Shown one piece after another: positions 57,213 through 64,000 of a stretch of 64,000 bases of DNA. Below the pieces are notes generated by a model. It had not been told where the DNA came from, made no database searches, and saw only the letters and a list, made by a program, of their open reading frames with translations. Made by a program: the position numbers and the translations under genes. Origin of the DNA: Chloracidobacterium sp. GTDB taxonomy: Bacteria; Acidobacteriota; Blastocatellia; Chloracidobacteriales; Chloracidobacteriaceae. The stretch lies in the NCBI GenBank assembly GCA_025057975.1, contig JANWUV010000013.1, positions 1 to 64,000 of the forward strand, read 5' to 3'. The first letter of the stretch is position 1; each line of letters opens with the position of its first letter.

Positions 57213-59234
57213 ATGTCCCACCTTGCAAAATTGTTCATCGGCGTGCTGATCATCAGCACATCGGTTTCAACGCTTGCCCAGACGCCGCCGGCGCCCCGCC
57301 GGCTCGATAAGACGACTTTCATGGAAATGGAATCGGTGACGAATCCGGCAATCTCGCCTGACGGTCGGCGGATTGTGTTCACCCGCACCTTTACCGACAA
57401 AATGACTGACCGCTACCGCTCAACGCTCTGGATGGTGGAAAGCGACGGCAGCCGCGTCCGCGAGTTGACCGGACAGACCTACAGCGCGCGCCAGCCCGTC
57501 TGGTCACCCGACGGGAAACGCATCGCCTTCATCGCCGAGCGCGACGGGACAGCGCAAATTCACGTCCTGACGCCTGACACTGGCGACATCGTGCAACTGA
57601 CCCATCTGGAACGCGAGCCGGCTGACTTGTGTTGGTCGCCGGATGGAACGCGACTGGCCTTTTCGATGCTTGTTCCTGACACTGATTCGCCCCTGCCCAT
57701 CAAGTTGCCGGAAGCGCCCAAAGGCGCGCAATGGGCTAAGCCGGCCGTCGTCATTGACCGCCTGACGTGGGCCGTGGACGGTCAAGGCCAGATTCCCAAA
57801 GCCAAACGCCAAGTGTTTACGCTGGACGCCCGCCTCGGTGGGACCCCCCGCCAAATCACCGACGGCAAATACAGCTATGATGACCCGGAATGGTCGTCCG
57901 ACGGCAAGCGCCTGTATGTGTCGTCCATTCGGCGCGACGACTGGGAGTTCGCGCGGGGGGACAGCGAGATTTACGTCATTGAGTTGGCGACCCAAACGAT
58001 TCGCCCGCTGACCGACCGCCGTGGACGCGACGCGCAGCCGAAGGCGTCGCCGGACGGCAAACGCATCGCCTACGTCGGCTACGACTACCAAAAACTCACG
58101 TTTCATCTCTCAAGCCTCTATGTGATGAACGCCGACGGCAGTGACGCGCGGCTCTGGGCGGGCGATTTACCGAGTTCGCCGACGAACGTTGTCTGGGCGC
58201 GCGACGGCGGCGGCGTCTATTTCACAGTCGAGGAACGAGGTACGGCGCAGCTTTACTTTGCGCCGGTCGGCGGCAAGGCGCGGTGCGTCACCGAAGGCGT
58301 CCATGTGCTGAGCGGCGTGTCGCTCGCCGCCAACGGACAGGCGGCGGCTGTCCGCTCAACCTTTACCGAGCCGGGGACGCTCGTCACCTTCAACGTCGCC
58401 CGTCCTACCGAGATGCGCATGCTGGTGGACGTCAATGCCGACGTACTCGAAGGCCTGACGCTCGGCGCGGCGCAAGAACTCAACTTCACAGCGCCGGATG
58501 GCCTCAATCTTCAGGGGTGGCTCATCAAACCGGCCGACTTCGACCCGACGAAGAAGTACCCCATGGTGCTGTGGATTCACGGCGGGCCGTGGTCAATGTA
58601 TTCGGTTGGTTTCAACTGGGCGTTTCAAAACTTCGCCGCCGAGGGCTACGCCGTGCTCTACACCAACCCGCGCGGCTCGACCGGCTATGGGCAGGCGTTC
58701 GTCAACGGCATTCAGTACGCCTATCCGGGCAAGGACTACGACGACCTCATGGCCGGTGTGGACGCGGCGCTCAAAACCGGCTTCATTGACGAGAAAAACC
58801 TCTTCGTATGCGGCGGTTCAGGCGGCGGTGTCCTGACGGCGTGGATTGTCGGTCATACGGACCGGTTTGCGGCGGCTGTCTCGATGCGGCCGGTCGTCAA
58901 CTGGCATTCCTTCGTCGGGACGACAGATGGCCCTGTGACGTGGTATGACCAGTTTCAGAAGTATCCGTGGGAGGACCCGCAGGAATTCGCCGTTCGGTCA
59001 CCGCTCAGTTATGTCGCCAACGTCACGACGCCGACGATGTTGCTGACCGGCGAAGCCGACCTCCGTACGCCTATCGGACAGACGGAAGAGTACTACCGGG
59101 CGCTCAAAATGCTGGGGAAGCCAACCCTGCTCGTGCGCGTCCCGGAAGAGTTTCACAGCTTCCGGCGTCCGTCCCACCAGCTGGCCCAGCAGCTTTACCT
59201 AATGGCTTGGTTTGAAAAGCACCGCCGGTCGTGA
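57213..59234 (+). CDS. S9-family prolyl oligopeptidase/acylaminoacyl peptidase
   Basis: A 673-residue exported peptidase with a signal peptide (FIGVLIISTSVSTLAQ). The N-terminal beta-propeller (about 35-395) has TolB-like repeats such as PVWSPDGKRIAFIAERDG. The catalytic domain follows, with WIHGGPWSMYS, the nucleophile Ser536 in GGSGGG, an aspartate near GEADLRTP and the histidine in VPEEFHSF. The second GGSGGG residue pattern differs slightly from the usual GxSxGG. Length fits the acylaminoacyl-peptidase group. It probably degrades peptides in the periplasm, next to the TonB receptor. Confidence 0.93.
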   Translation: MSHLAKLFIGVLIISTSVSTLAQTPPAPRRLDKTTFMEMESVTNPAISPDGRRIVFTRTFTDKMTDRYRSTLWMVESDGSRVRELTGQTYSARQPVWSPDGKRIAFIAERDGTAQIHVLTPDTGDIVQLTHLEREPADLCWSPDGTRLAFSMLVPDTDSPLPIKLPEAPKGAQWAKPAVVIDRLTWAVDGQGQIPKAKRQVFTLDARLGGTPRQITDGKYSYDDPEWSSDGKRLYVSSIRRDDWEFARGDSEIYVIELATQTIRPLTDRRGRDAQPKASPDGKRIAYVGYDYQKLTFHLSSLYVMNADGSDARLWAGDLPSSPTNVVWARDGGGVYFTVEERGTAQLYFAPVGGKARCVTEGVHVLSGVSLAANGQAAAVRSTFTEPGTLVTFNVARPTEMRMLVDVNADVLEGLTLGAAQELNFTAPDGLNLQGWLIKPADFDPTKKYPMVLWIHGGPWSMYSVGFNWAFQNFAAEGYAVLYTNPRGSTGYGQAFVNGIQYAYPGKDYDDLMAGVDAALKTGFIDEKNLFVCGGSGGGVLTAWIVGHTDRFAAAVSMRPVVNWHSFVGTTDGPVTWYDQFQKYPWEDPQEFAVRSPLSYVANVTTPTMLLTGEADLRTPIGQTEEYYRALKMLGKPTLLVRVPEEFHSFRRPSHQLAQQLYLMAWFEKHRRS

Positions 59235-59306
59235 GCGTAGGGTCCTGTGCCGTTTTCATACCTTGTCTGTCAGGATAGATTGGCTTAGCTTCCAAGACTA
59301 AGGTAA

Positions 59307-59332
59307 GCGCCGCCCCCGTCGGCGGCGTTTTT
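59307..59332 (+). terminator. Intrinsic terminator after the S9 peptidase gene
   Basis: CGCCGCC (59308-59314) pairs with GGCGGCG (59321-59327) around six bases, followed by five T (59328-59332). This is a standard Rho-independent terminator, 73 bases after the stop. It also argues that trmFO starts further downstream. Confidence 0.8.
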
Positions 59333-59381
59333 GCTCAGTGAAACGCAAAGTCGAAACCTGCCCGACCACGGAGGTTTGCCC

Positions 59382-60740
59382 TTGACCGACGTAGTGACCA
59401 TCATTGGCGGTGGACTGGCAGGCTGTGAAGCGGCGTGGCAGTGCGCCGAGCAGGGTGTTCCCGTCCGGCTGTACGAAATGCGCCCTGTCCGCCAGACACC
59501 CGCCCACACAACCGACCGGTTGGCGGAAATCGTCTGTAGCAACTCGTTCAAGTCGGACGAAGTCAATACTGCGCCGCACTTGCTCAAAGAGGAACTCCGC
59601 CGCGCACGATCCCTGCTCATCGCTGTCGCCGAAAAGACGCGCGTCCCGGCTGGAGCGGCGCTGGCGATAGACCGTGAGCGATTCGCCGCCGAGGTAACGG
59701 AGCGCATTACGGCGCACCCGCGCATTACTGTTGTCCGTGAAGAAGTCACAACCATCCCCCGCGAAGGCGTCGTTGTCATTGCCACTGGGCCGCTCACATC
59801 CGACGCGCTAGCGGCGGAGATTCAAAAGCTGGCCGGTGCGGAGCAGTTGTACTTTTACGACGCTATCGCGCCGGTGGTGGACGCCGACACCATCAACTAC
59901 GACGTGGTGTTTCGAGCGGCGCGGTATGGTAAGGGCGGCGACGATTATCTGAACTGTCCATTGACCAAAGCCCAGTATGAAGCGTTTGTGGATGCGCTGT
60001 TGGCGGCCGAATGCGTCACGCCGAAGGACTTTGAAGCCGACAAAGCCAAGTACTTCGAGGCCTGCCTGCCGATTGATGTCGCCGTTCGACGCGGACGCGA
60101 CACCCTGCGCTTTGGCCCTATGAAACCGGTCGGTTTACGCGATCCGCGAACCGGGGAAGAACCATACGCCGTGGTTCAACTGCGGCAGGAGAATCTCATG
60201 GCCGACAGCTACAGTCTGGTTGGTTTTCAGAATTCCCTCAAATGGAGCGCGCAAAAAAAACTGTTGCGGATGATTCCAGGGCTGGAGCAGGCGGAATTTC
60301 TGAAGTTCGGGCAGGTACACCGCAACACCTACGTCAACGGCCCAAAGCTGCTGACGCCGACATTACAAGTCAAACATGAGCCGCGCCTGTTTTTCGCGGG
60401 ACAGATTTCCGGTGTTGAAGGTTATGTTGAGTCGCTGGCGACAGGGTTGGCGGTCGGGCGCTGGGCGGCGGCGCTGGTCAAGGGGCGTCCCCTGATCCCG
60501 ATTCCACGCGCATCGGCCATTGGCAGTCTTATCAACTACGTCGCCCACTGCGAAAACAACGATTACCAGCCGGTCAACATCACGTTTGCCTTACTACCGC
60601 CGCTTCCTGAACCGGAAGCGCGGAAGCTCAAACGGAAACCGGAACGGCGCGCGCGCCAAATTGAGTTGGCATTGGCGGCCTTTGAGCATTGGCTGCGAGC
60701 GATGGAAGGCAGCGCGGCGGCGACCGGCGAGGCGGCATGA
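59382..60740 (+). CDS. trmFO: Methylenetetrahydrofolate-tRNA-(uracil-54-C5)-methyltransferase TrmFO
   Basis: A 452-residue FAD enzyme that makes ribothymidine at tRNA position 54 using methylenetetrahydrofolate. The Rossmann FAD motif GGGLAGCEAA is at the N-terminus, followed by YEMRP and CSNSFKSDE, all hallmarks. GQISGVEGYVES and a basic C-terminus complete it. The TTG start at 59382 is chosen because GGAGG stands seven bases upstream; an in-frame TTG at 59331 lies inside the upstream terminator. TrmFO occurs mainly in Firmicutes, cyanobacteria, Acidobacteriota and some Proteobacteria. Confidence 0.93.
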   Translation: MTDVVTIIGGGLAGCEAAWQCAEQGVPVRLYEMRPVRQTPAHTTDRLAEIVCSNSFKSDEVNTAPHLLKEELRRARSLLIAVAEKTRVPAGAALAIDRERFAAEVTERITAHPRITVVREEVTTIPREGVVVIATGPLTSDALAAEIQKLAGAEQLYFYDAIAPVVDADTINYDVVFRAARYGKGGDDYLNCPLTKAQYEAFVDALLAAECVTPKDFEADKAKYFEACLPIDVAVRRGRDTLRFGPMKPVGLRDPRTGEEPYAVVQLRQENLMADSYSLVGFQNSLKWSAQKKLLRMIPGLEQAEFLKFGQVHRNTYVNGPKLLTPTLQVKHEPRLFFAGQISGVEGYVESLATGLAVGRWAAALVKGRPLIPIPRASAIGSLINYVAHCENNDYQPVNITFALLPPLPEPEARKLKRKPERRARQIELALAAFEHWLRAMEGSAAATGEAA

Positions 60741-61720
60741 GTCGAACAAACATGAAGGTCTTGCGACGGTTTCAGCGGTTGCTGTTCCGGCTGACAGCCG
60801 TGCTGTGGTTGCTGGGAGCGTGCGGCGCGGCGGCGACGGCGCAGGTGGTACCGCTGCCGGACGATGCCGTACGCGGGCGGAACAGCGACTCGACGGCTGA
60901 TGTCGTCGTCCGCGCGGACTACGTAACGGTGCTGACCGCCGTCCAAGATGTGACAGGGGCGCCGGTGGGCGATCTTGGCGACGATGACTTTGAAATCTAT
61001 GAAGACGGACAACTTCAGACCATCAGTCGCGTCAGCCGCCAAGACGATCAACCGCTGCGATTGGCGATGCTGTTGGACATTAGCGCCAGCGTACGGAATC
61101 GTTTGAAGTTTGAACAGGATGCGGCGCTCGATTTTTTTCGGCGAGTACTGCGGCCGGAGGATCGCGCCGCCCTGTACGCCTTCAATCACGACGTGTACCT
61201 CCGGCAGGATTTGACGGGGAGTGTGGCGGCGCTGGAGTCGGCGTTGCGCGGACTGGACGCGCGCGGTGCAACGGCGCTTTATGACGCCATCTTCATCGCC
61301 GCCCGGCGACTGGAGCGCGAACCGGGGCGGCGCATCATCGTTGTGGTCTCCGACGGACAAAACACTGTCAGCCGCGTCACACGCGAGCGCGCCGTTGAGG
61401 AAGTCAACCGGACGGACGCCGTGGTGTTTGGGATCTGTCCAGTGATCCGGACAGAGTATGACGATTTCCTGCCGCCGCCGGACAATGACTTTGAGCTGCT
61501 GTGTCGTCAGACTGGCGGGCGCGTCTTCATGGTGACGAGCCTACCGGAGTTGGCGGTTGGTTTTGCCCAACTGGAAAGCGAGCTGCGGGCGCAGTACATG
61601 TTGAGCTACTACTCTTCGAACGAGGCGCGCGACGGTAAATTTCGCCGGATTGAGGTGCGGGTGAAACGGCCCGGCGTCACCGTCCGGGCGCGGCGCGGCT
61701 ACTATGCGCCAACGCAGTAG
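60737..61720 (+). CDS. VWFA-related domain secreted protein
   Basis: The ATG overlaps the trmFO stop as ATGA. The 327-residue protein has a signal peptide (LTAVLWLLGACGAAATAQ), then a VWFA domain with the metal-ion site D-x-S-x-S at Asp114-Ser118 (DISAS), a threonine in ARGATALYDAI and VVSDGQN. This type is frequent in Acidobacteria as VWFA-related domain proteins. A preceding stretch (YVTVLTAVQDVTGAPVGDL) matches the usual N-terminal module. Function unknown; probably periplasmic or surface adhesion/scaffold. Confidence 0.88.
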   Translation: MSRTNMKVLRRFQRLLFRLTAVLWLLGACGAAATAQVVPLPDDAVRGRNSDSTADVVVRADYVTVLTAVQDVTGAPVGDLGDDDFEIYEDGQLQTISRVSRQDDQPLRLAMLLDISASVRNRLKFEQDAALDFFRRVLRPEDRAALYAFNHDVYLRQDLTGSVAALESALRGLDARGATALYDAIFIAARRLEREPGRRIIVVVSDGQNTVSRVTRERAVEEVNRTDAVVFGICPVIRTEYDDFLPPPDNDFELLCRQTGGRVFMVTSLPELAVGFAQLESELRAQYMLSYYSSNEARDGKFRRIEVRVKRPGVTVRARRGYYAPTQ

Positions 61721-61937
61721 TTCGCTCCTAGAGCCTCTTCTGTACGAAAATTGACTTCGCGTCCCGACTTTGCCTACGATGGGGGCGCTTTTTCCCTCCC
61801 GGAAAGGCGCAACGGGGCGGACAGTTGACAACGTGCGACCGCCACGGTTGAGCCGTGCGAGAACGTGTCGGAGCGTTGCCATGCGAGCCGGGGAGTGGTT
61901 CCGGGTGGATGATGTTTGGCGCGATGGAGGCCGGGTG

Positions 61938-62156
61938 ATGAAACGTGACCATCTGTATCTGCAGGAGGCAACCGACCGTTTGAGCCACATTCTACGAGAG
62001 GTTGTTTGGACGTCGCCGCGCATTCAGTCGGAGTTAAGCAACCTCCGCGCCGCCGGTCACGACGTAACGATGATTGTCGAAGTCTCGCTAGCGTTTCGCG
62101 CTCGTCAGGACGGCGCGCGGACGCGGGCGGCGACGGCTAATCAGACTGAACGATGA
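61938..62156 (+). CDS. Small hypothetical protein, 72 residues
   Basis: ATG 61938 follows a good GGAGG. The 72-residue protein (MKRDHLYLQEATDRLSHILR...) ends in TGA overlapping the next ATG as ATGA, so it is probably coupled to the NUDIX gene. It is mostly helical and charged. Family unknown. In-frame upstream ATGs (61770, 61881) are poorer starts. The region 61721-61937 holds nothing else recognisable. Confidence 0.55.
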   Translation: MKRDHLYLQEATDRLSHILREVVWTSPRIQSELSNLRAAGHDVTMIVEVSLAFRARQDGARTRAATANQTER

Positions 62157-62728
62157 GTGGCGTTCGTCCTTGGCGTAAGCTGCCGCCCGAACCGATGGTT
62201 CACGCCAAGGTCTTCACTTTGTATCGAGAGCGGGCTTGTCCGCCGGACGCCGAGGTGAGTGACGTGACGGCGCAAAACTTCTATGTCCTGCATGCGCCGA
62301 CTTGGGTCAACATCATCCCGATTACGCCGACCGGGGAAGTCGTCTTAGTTGAGCAGTACCGCCACGGCATTGATCAGGTGACGCTTGAAATCCCTGGTGG
62401 GATGTTAGACGAACATTATGACGGTTCACCGGCCGCCGCCGCCGCGCGCGAAATGGCGGAGGAAACGGGCTACGTGGCCGCCTCGATTGAGCCGCTTGGG
62501 TATTGTCATCCTAACCCGGCGATTCAGAACAATCGGTGCTTTAGTTTTGTCGGACGCGGTGCGCAAAAGCTCAAGCCGACCCACTTTGATCAGCATGAGG
62601 AGCTTGCAATTCGACTTGTTCCGCTGCAGGACATCCCCACCCTTATCAGGGAGGGGCGGATTACCCACGCGCTGGTGATCGTGGCGTTTCATCGGCTGAG
62701 TTTGTTGGAGAGCTTCAAGCCCTCATGA
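62153..62728 (+). CDS. NUDIX hydrolase (ADP-ribose pyrophosphatase-like)
   Basis: A 191-residue cytoplasmic hydrolase. The Nudix box covers about 82-107: GGMLDE, then a short spacer slightly longer than the standard box, then AAREMAEETGY with the catalytic REMAEE residues. The N-terminal part, with VLVEQYRHGIDQVTLEIPGG, is the dimer-forming region of ADP-ribose pyrophosphatases. Substrates would be nucleotide sugars such as ADP-ribose. It overlaps the small gene upstream (ATGA) and is six bases from the GT2 gene, likely one operon. Confidence 0.9.
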   Translation: MSGVRPWRKLPPEPMVHAKVFTLYRERACPPDAEVSDVTAQNFYVLHAPTWVNIIPITPTGEVVLVEQYRHGIDQVTLEIPGGMLDEHYDGSPAAAAAREMAEETGYVAASIEPLGYCHPNPAIQNNRCFSFVGRGAQKLKPTHFDQHEELAIRLVPLQDIPTLIREGRITHALVIVAFHRLSLLESFKPS

Positions 62729-62734
62729 GCGTCT

Positions 62735-63511
62735 ATGGCGGGTAAGTTGTCGATTGTGATGCCAATCTATAACGAACGCCGGACGCTGCGCGAAATCGTC
62801 GCTCGTGTCCAGGCGGTGGCGTTGCCGCTAGAGAAAGAAATCATCTGCGTGGATGACTGCTCGACGGATGGGACGACGGAAATTCTCCGGGAACTCGCCG
62901 AAGCACACCCCAACCTGCGCGCTTTCTTTCAGCCGGTCAATCGCGGTAAAGGCGCAGCGCTCCGTGAGGGCTTCAAGCATGCCACCGGTGATTACGTCAT
63001 CATCCAGGACGCCGACTTGGAGTATGACCCGGAGGACTACAAGCAGATTCTGCCGCCGTTGATGGAAGGCAAGGCGGATGTCGTCTATGGGTCGCGCTTC
63101 ATGGGCGGACAGCCCCACCGAGTGTTGTACTTCTGGCACTCGATGGGCAACTGGCTGCTGACGCTTCTCTCGAACATGGTGTCAGACTTGAACCTGACGG
63201 ACATGGAAACCTGCTACAAAGCGTTTCGGCGTGAAGTCATTCAGTCCATTCCGCTTGAGCAAGACCGGTTTGGGTTTGAGCCGGAAGTCACTATCAAGGT
63301 GGCGCGGCGGCGGTTGCGGGTTTACGAAGTGGGCATCAGCTACTACGGGAGGACGTACGAAGAAGGTAAGAAAATTGGCTGGAAGGACGGCGTGAAGGCG
63401 CTGTGGTGCATCGCCAAGTATGGGTTGACGGTGCCGCGCGCGCCGTTGCCGCCGGTGACGGAACCGCTGGAGCAACCGGCCGTGCGGACGGATGAAACCA
63501 CTATCCGCTAA
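62735..63511 (+). CDS. Family 2 glycosyltransferase (dolichol-phosphate mannosyltransferase-like)
   Basis: A 258-residue soluble GT-A enzyme. Nucleotide and metal sites are [28 protein letters not shown] and [12 protein letters not shown]. Near residue 115, [12 protein letters not shown] and, later, [11 protein letters not shown] match the Dpm1/polyprenyl-phosphate group. It probably transfers a sugar from a nucleotide to polyprenyl phosphate or an envelope lipid. No membrane domain is present. It overlaps the diacylglycerol kinase gene by 20 bases. Confidence 0.88.
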   Translation: MAGKLSIVMPIYNERRTLREIVARVQAVALPLEKEIICVDDCSTDGTTEILRELAEAHPNLRAFFQPVNRGKGAALREGFKHATGDYVIIQDADLEYDPEDYKQILPPLMEGKADVVYGSRFMGGQPHRVLYFWHSMGNWLLTLLSNMVSDLNLTDMETCYKAFRREVIQSIPLEQDRFGFEPEVTIKVARRRLRVYEVGISYYGRTYEEGKKIGWKDGVKALWCIAKYGLTVPRAPLPPVTEPLEQPAVRTDETTIR

Positions 63512-63920
63512 GCCGTCACGAACGCGCGCCCCGCTGGACGCCGGACGGCTGGTGGCGTCGTTCGCCTATGCTTGGGCCGGCATTGTCCACACGTGGCGGC
63601 ATCAGCCGAATTTTCGGATTGAATGTGGGATTGGGCTGGGCGCCTTGGCGCTGGCGTGGTGGCTAGAAGCCGGCCTTGCGCCGGTGTTGGTGATGTCGGC
63701 GCTGGTGCTAGCGTTGGAAATGATCAACAGCGCGATTGAGGCGGTGGTGGATTTGGCGTCGCCGGAGTGGCGTCCGCTGGCGAAGATCGCCAAGGACGCG
63801 GCGGCCGGCGCAACCTTGCTGGCGGCGACCTTTTCAGTTTTGGTCGGCTTGGTTGTGTTGGGTCCGCCGCTGTGGGTCAAGCTGTACGCGCTGTGGCGTG
63901 GCTTGCCATTCATCCGATAA
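63492..63920 (+). CDS. dgkA: Diacylglycerol/undecaprenol kinase
   Basis: A 142-residue integral-membrane kinase. After a basic N-terminus with FAYAWAGI, three membrane helices follow ([54 protein letters not shown]). The catalytic hallmark [13 protein letters not shown] and [10 protein letters not shown] are clear. It phosphorylates diacylglycerol or undecaprenol, recycling envelope lipids. It overlaps the GT2 gene and precedes the GT9 gene, so it fits an envelope cluster. Confidence 0.9.
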   Translation: MKPLSAKPSRTRAPLDAGRLVASFAYAWAGIVHTWRHQPNFRIECGIGLGALALAWWLEAGLAPVLVMSALVLALEMINSAIEAVVDLASPEWRPLAKIAKDAAAGATLLAATFSVLVGLVVLGPPLWVKLYALWRGLPFIR

Positions 63921-63957
63921 CGTTTTGCGTCCGACCCGTTCGGCTAGCTTGCGCGGC

Positions 63958-64000
63958 ATGCACATTCTCATCGTCAAGTTGAGCAGCATTGGAGATGTTG
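63958..64000 (+). CDS. 5' end of a GT9 family (ADP-heptose:LPS heptosyltransferase) gene
   Basis: ATG 63958 opens MHILIVKLSSIGDV before the window ends. This is the characteristic N-terminus of WaaC/WaaF/RfaF heptosyltransferases (ILIVKLSSIGDV). Only 14 codons are visible, so the subfamily is undetermined. RfaE2 at 21191 supplies ADP-heptose, which fits. Confidence 0.75.
   Translation, partial: MHILIVKLSSIGDV

Noticed and set aside
1-64000. CRISPR arrays and tRNA/rRNA genes
   Set aside because: No regularly spaced short repeats other than the coding WD40 units, and no tRNA T-loop signature or rRNA-like sequence was seen in the gaps. A tRNAscan-SE and Infernal run would be decisive.

Overview
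The window is a contiguous stretch of a GC-rich (roughly 60% by eye) Gram-negative chromosome. It has about 50 genes, mostly on the + strand, with short spacings and several ATGA-type overlaps. The gene families suggest an Acidobacteriota member, possibly a Chloracidobacterium relative: a large TonB-dependent receptor with an N-terminal carboxypeptidase-regulatory domain (Oar type), a VWFA-related secreted protein, a CBM9/DUF5916 outer-membrane protein, folate-dependent TrmFO, and many signal-transduction and S9 peptidase genes. This is inference from gene families; no rRNA, phylogenetic marker or photosynthesis gene is present to confirm it.

Layout. 1-2.6 kb: end of a WD40-repeat gene with two apparent frameshifts, a strongly structured leader that looks like a riboswitch, then moeA. 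2.6-6.3 kb: a CBM9/DUF5916 protein and hemE, with hemE flanked by two copies of a degenerate intergenic repeat. 6.8-11.1 kb: a lipoprotein, two MacB/FtsX-type permeases without an ATPase gene beside them, and a lower-GC secreted protein split by a frameshift. 11.2-16.8 kb: a bioF-like synthase, a SUFU-domain protein, a hybrid histidine kinase whose 5' end carries a C10 tract, and a radical SAM protein. 17.1-26.9 kb: a patatin, a membrane glycosyltransferase, then a tight run hslV-spoIIM-like-ferritin-like-rfaE2-mfd, followed by purD. 28.2-35.8 kb: a type IV pilus/type II secretion cluster (PilC/GspF, PilB/GspE, a secretin with a C-terminal cohesin-like domain, two pseudopilins, a PilM/GspL-like protein). 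35.8-41.9 kb: an M20 peptidase, an EVE-domain protein, small hypotheticals, an LolA-like secreted protein, a 93-residue NfeD-type OB-fold protein and a UvrD/PcrA helicase. 42.1-48.3 kb: malic enzyme-PTA fusion, an S9 peptidase with an extra C-terminal domain, and an Rpn/PD-(D/E)XK protein. 48.3-52.9 kb: a 7TMR-DISM kinase divergent from a DUF4118-PAS kinase that overlaps a FixJ-type regulator. 53.2-64 kb: the TonB receptor, a second S9 peptidase, trmFO, the VWFA protein, a small protein, a NUDIX hydrolase, a GT2 enzyme, DagK and the first codons of a GT9 heptosyltransferase.

Themes: envelope and LPS work (RfaE2, GT9, DagK, GT2s, TonB receptor), protein export and surface appendages (the 28-36 kb cluster), peptide use (two secreted S9 peptidases and an M20 peptidase), cofactor synthesis (MoeA, HemE, BioF) and sensing (three histidine kinases). 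The items most worth following up are the structured leader before moeA, the homopolymer-associated frameshifts and C10 tract, the secretin-cohesin fusion, and the small genes that are easily missed.
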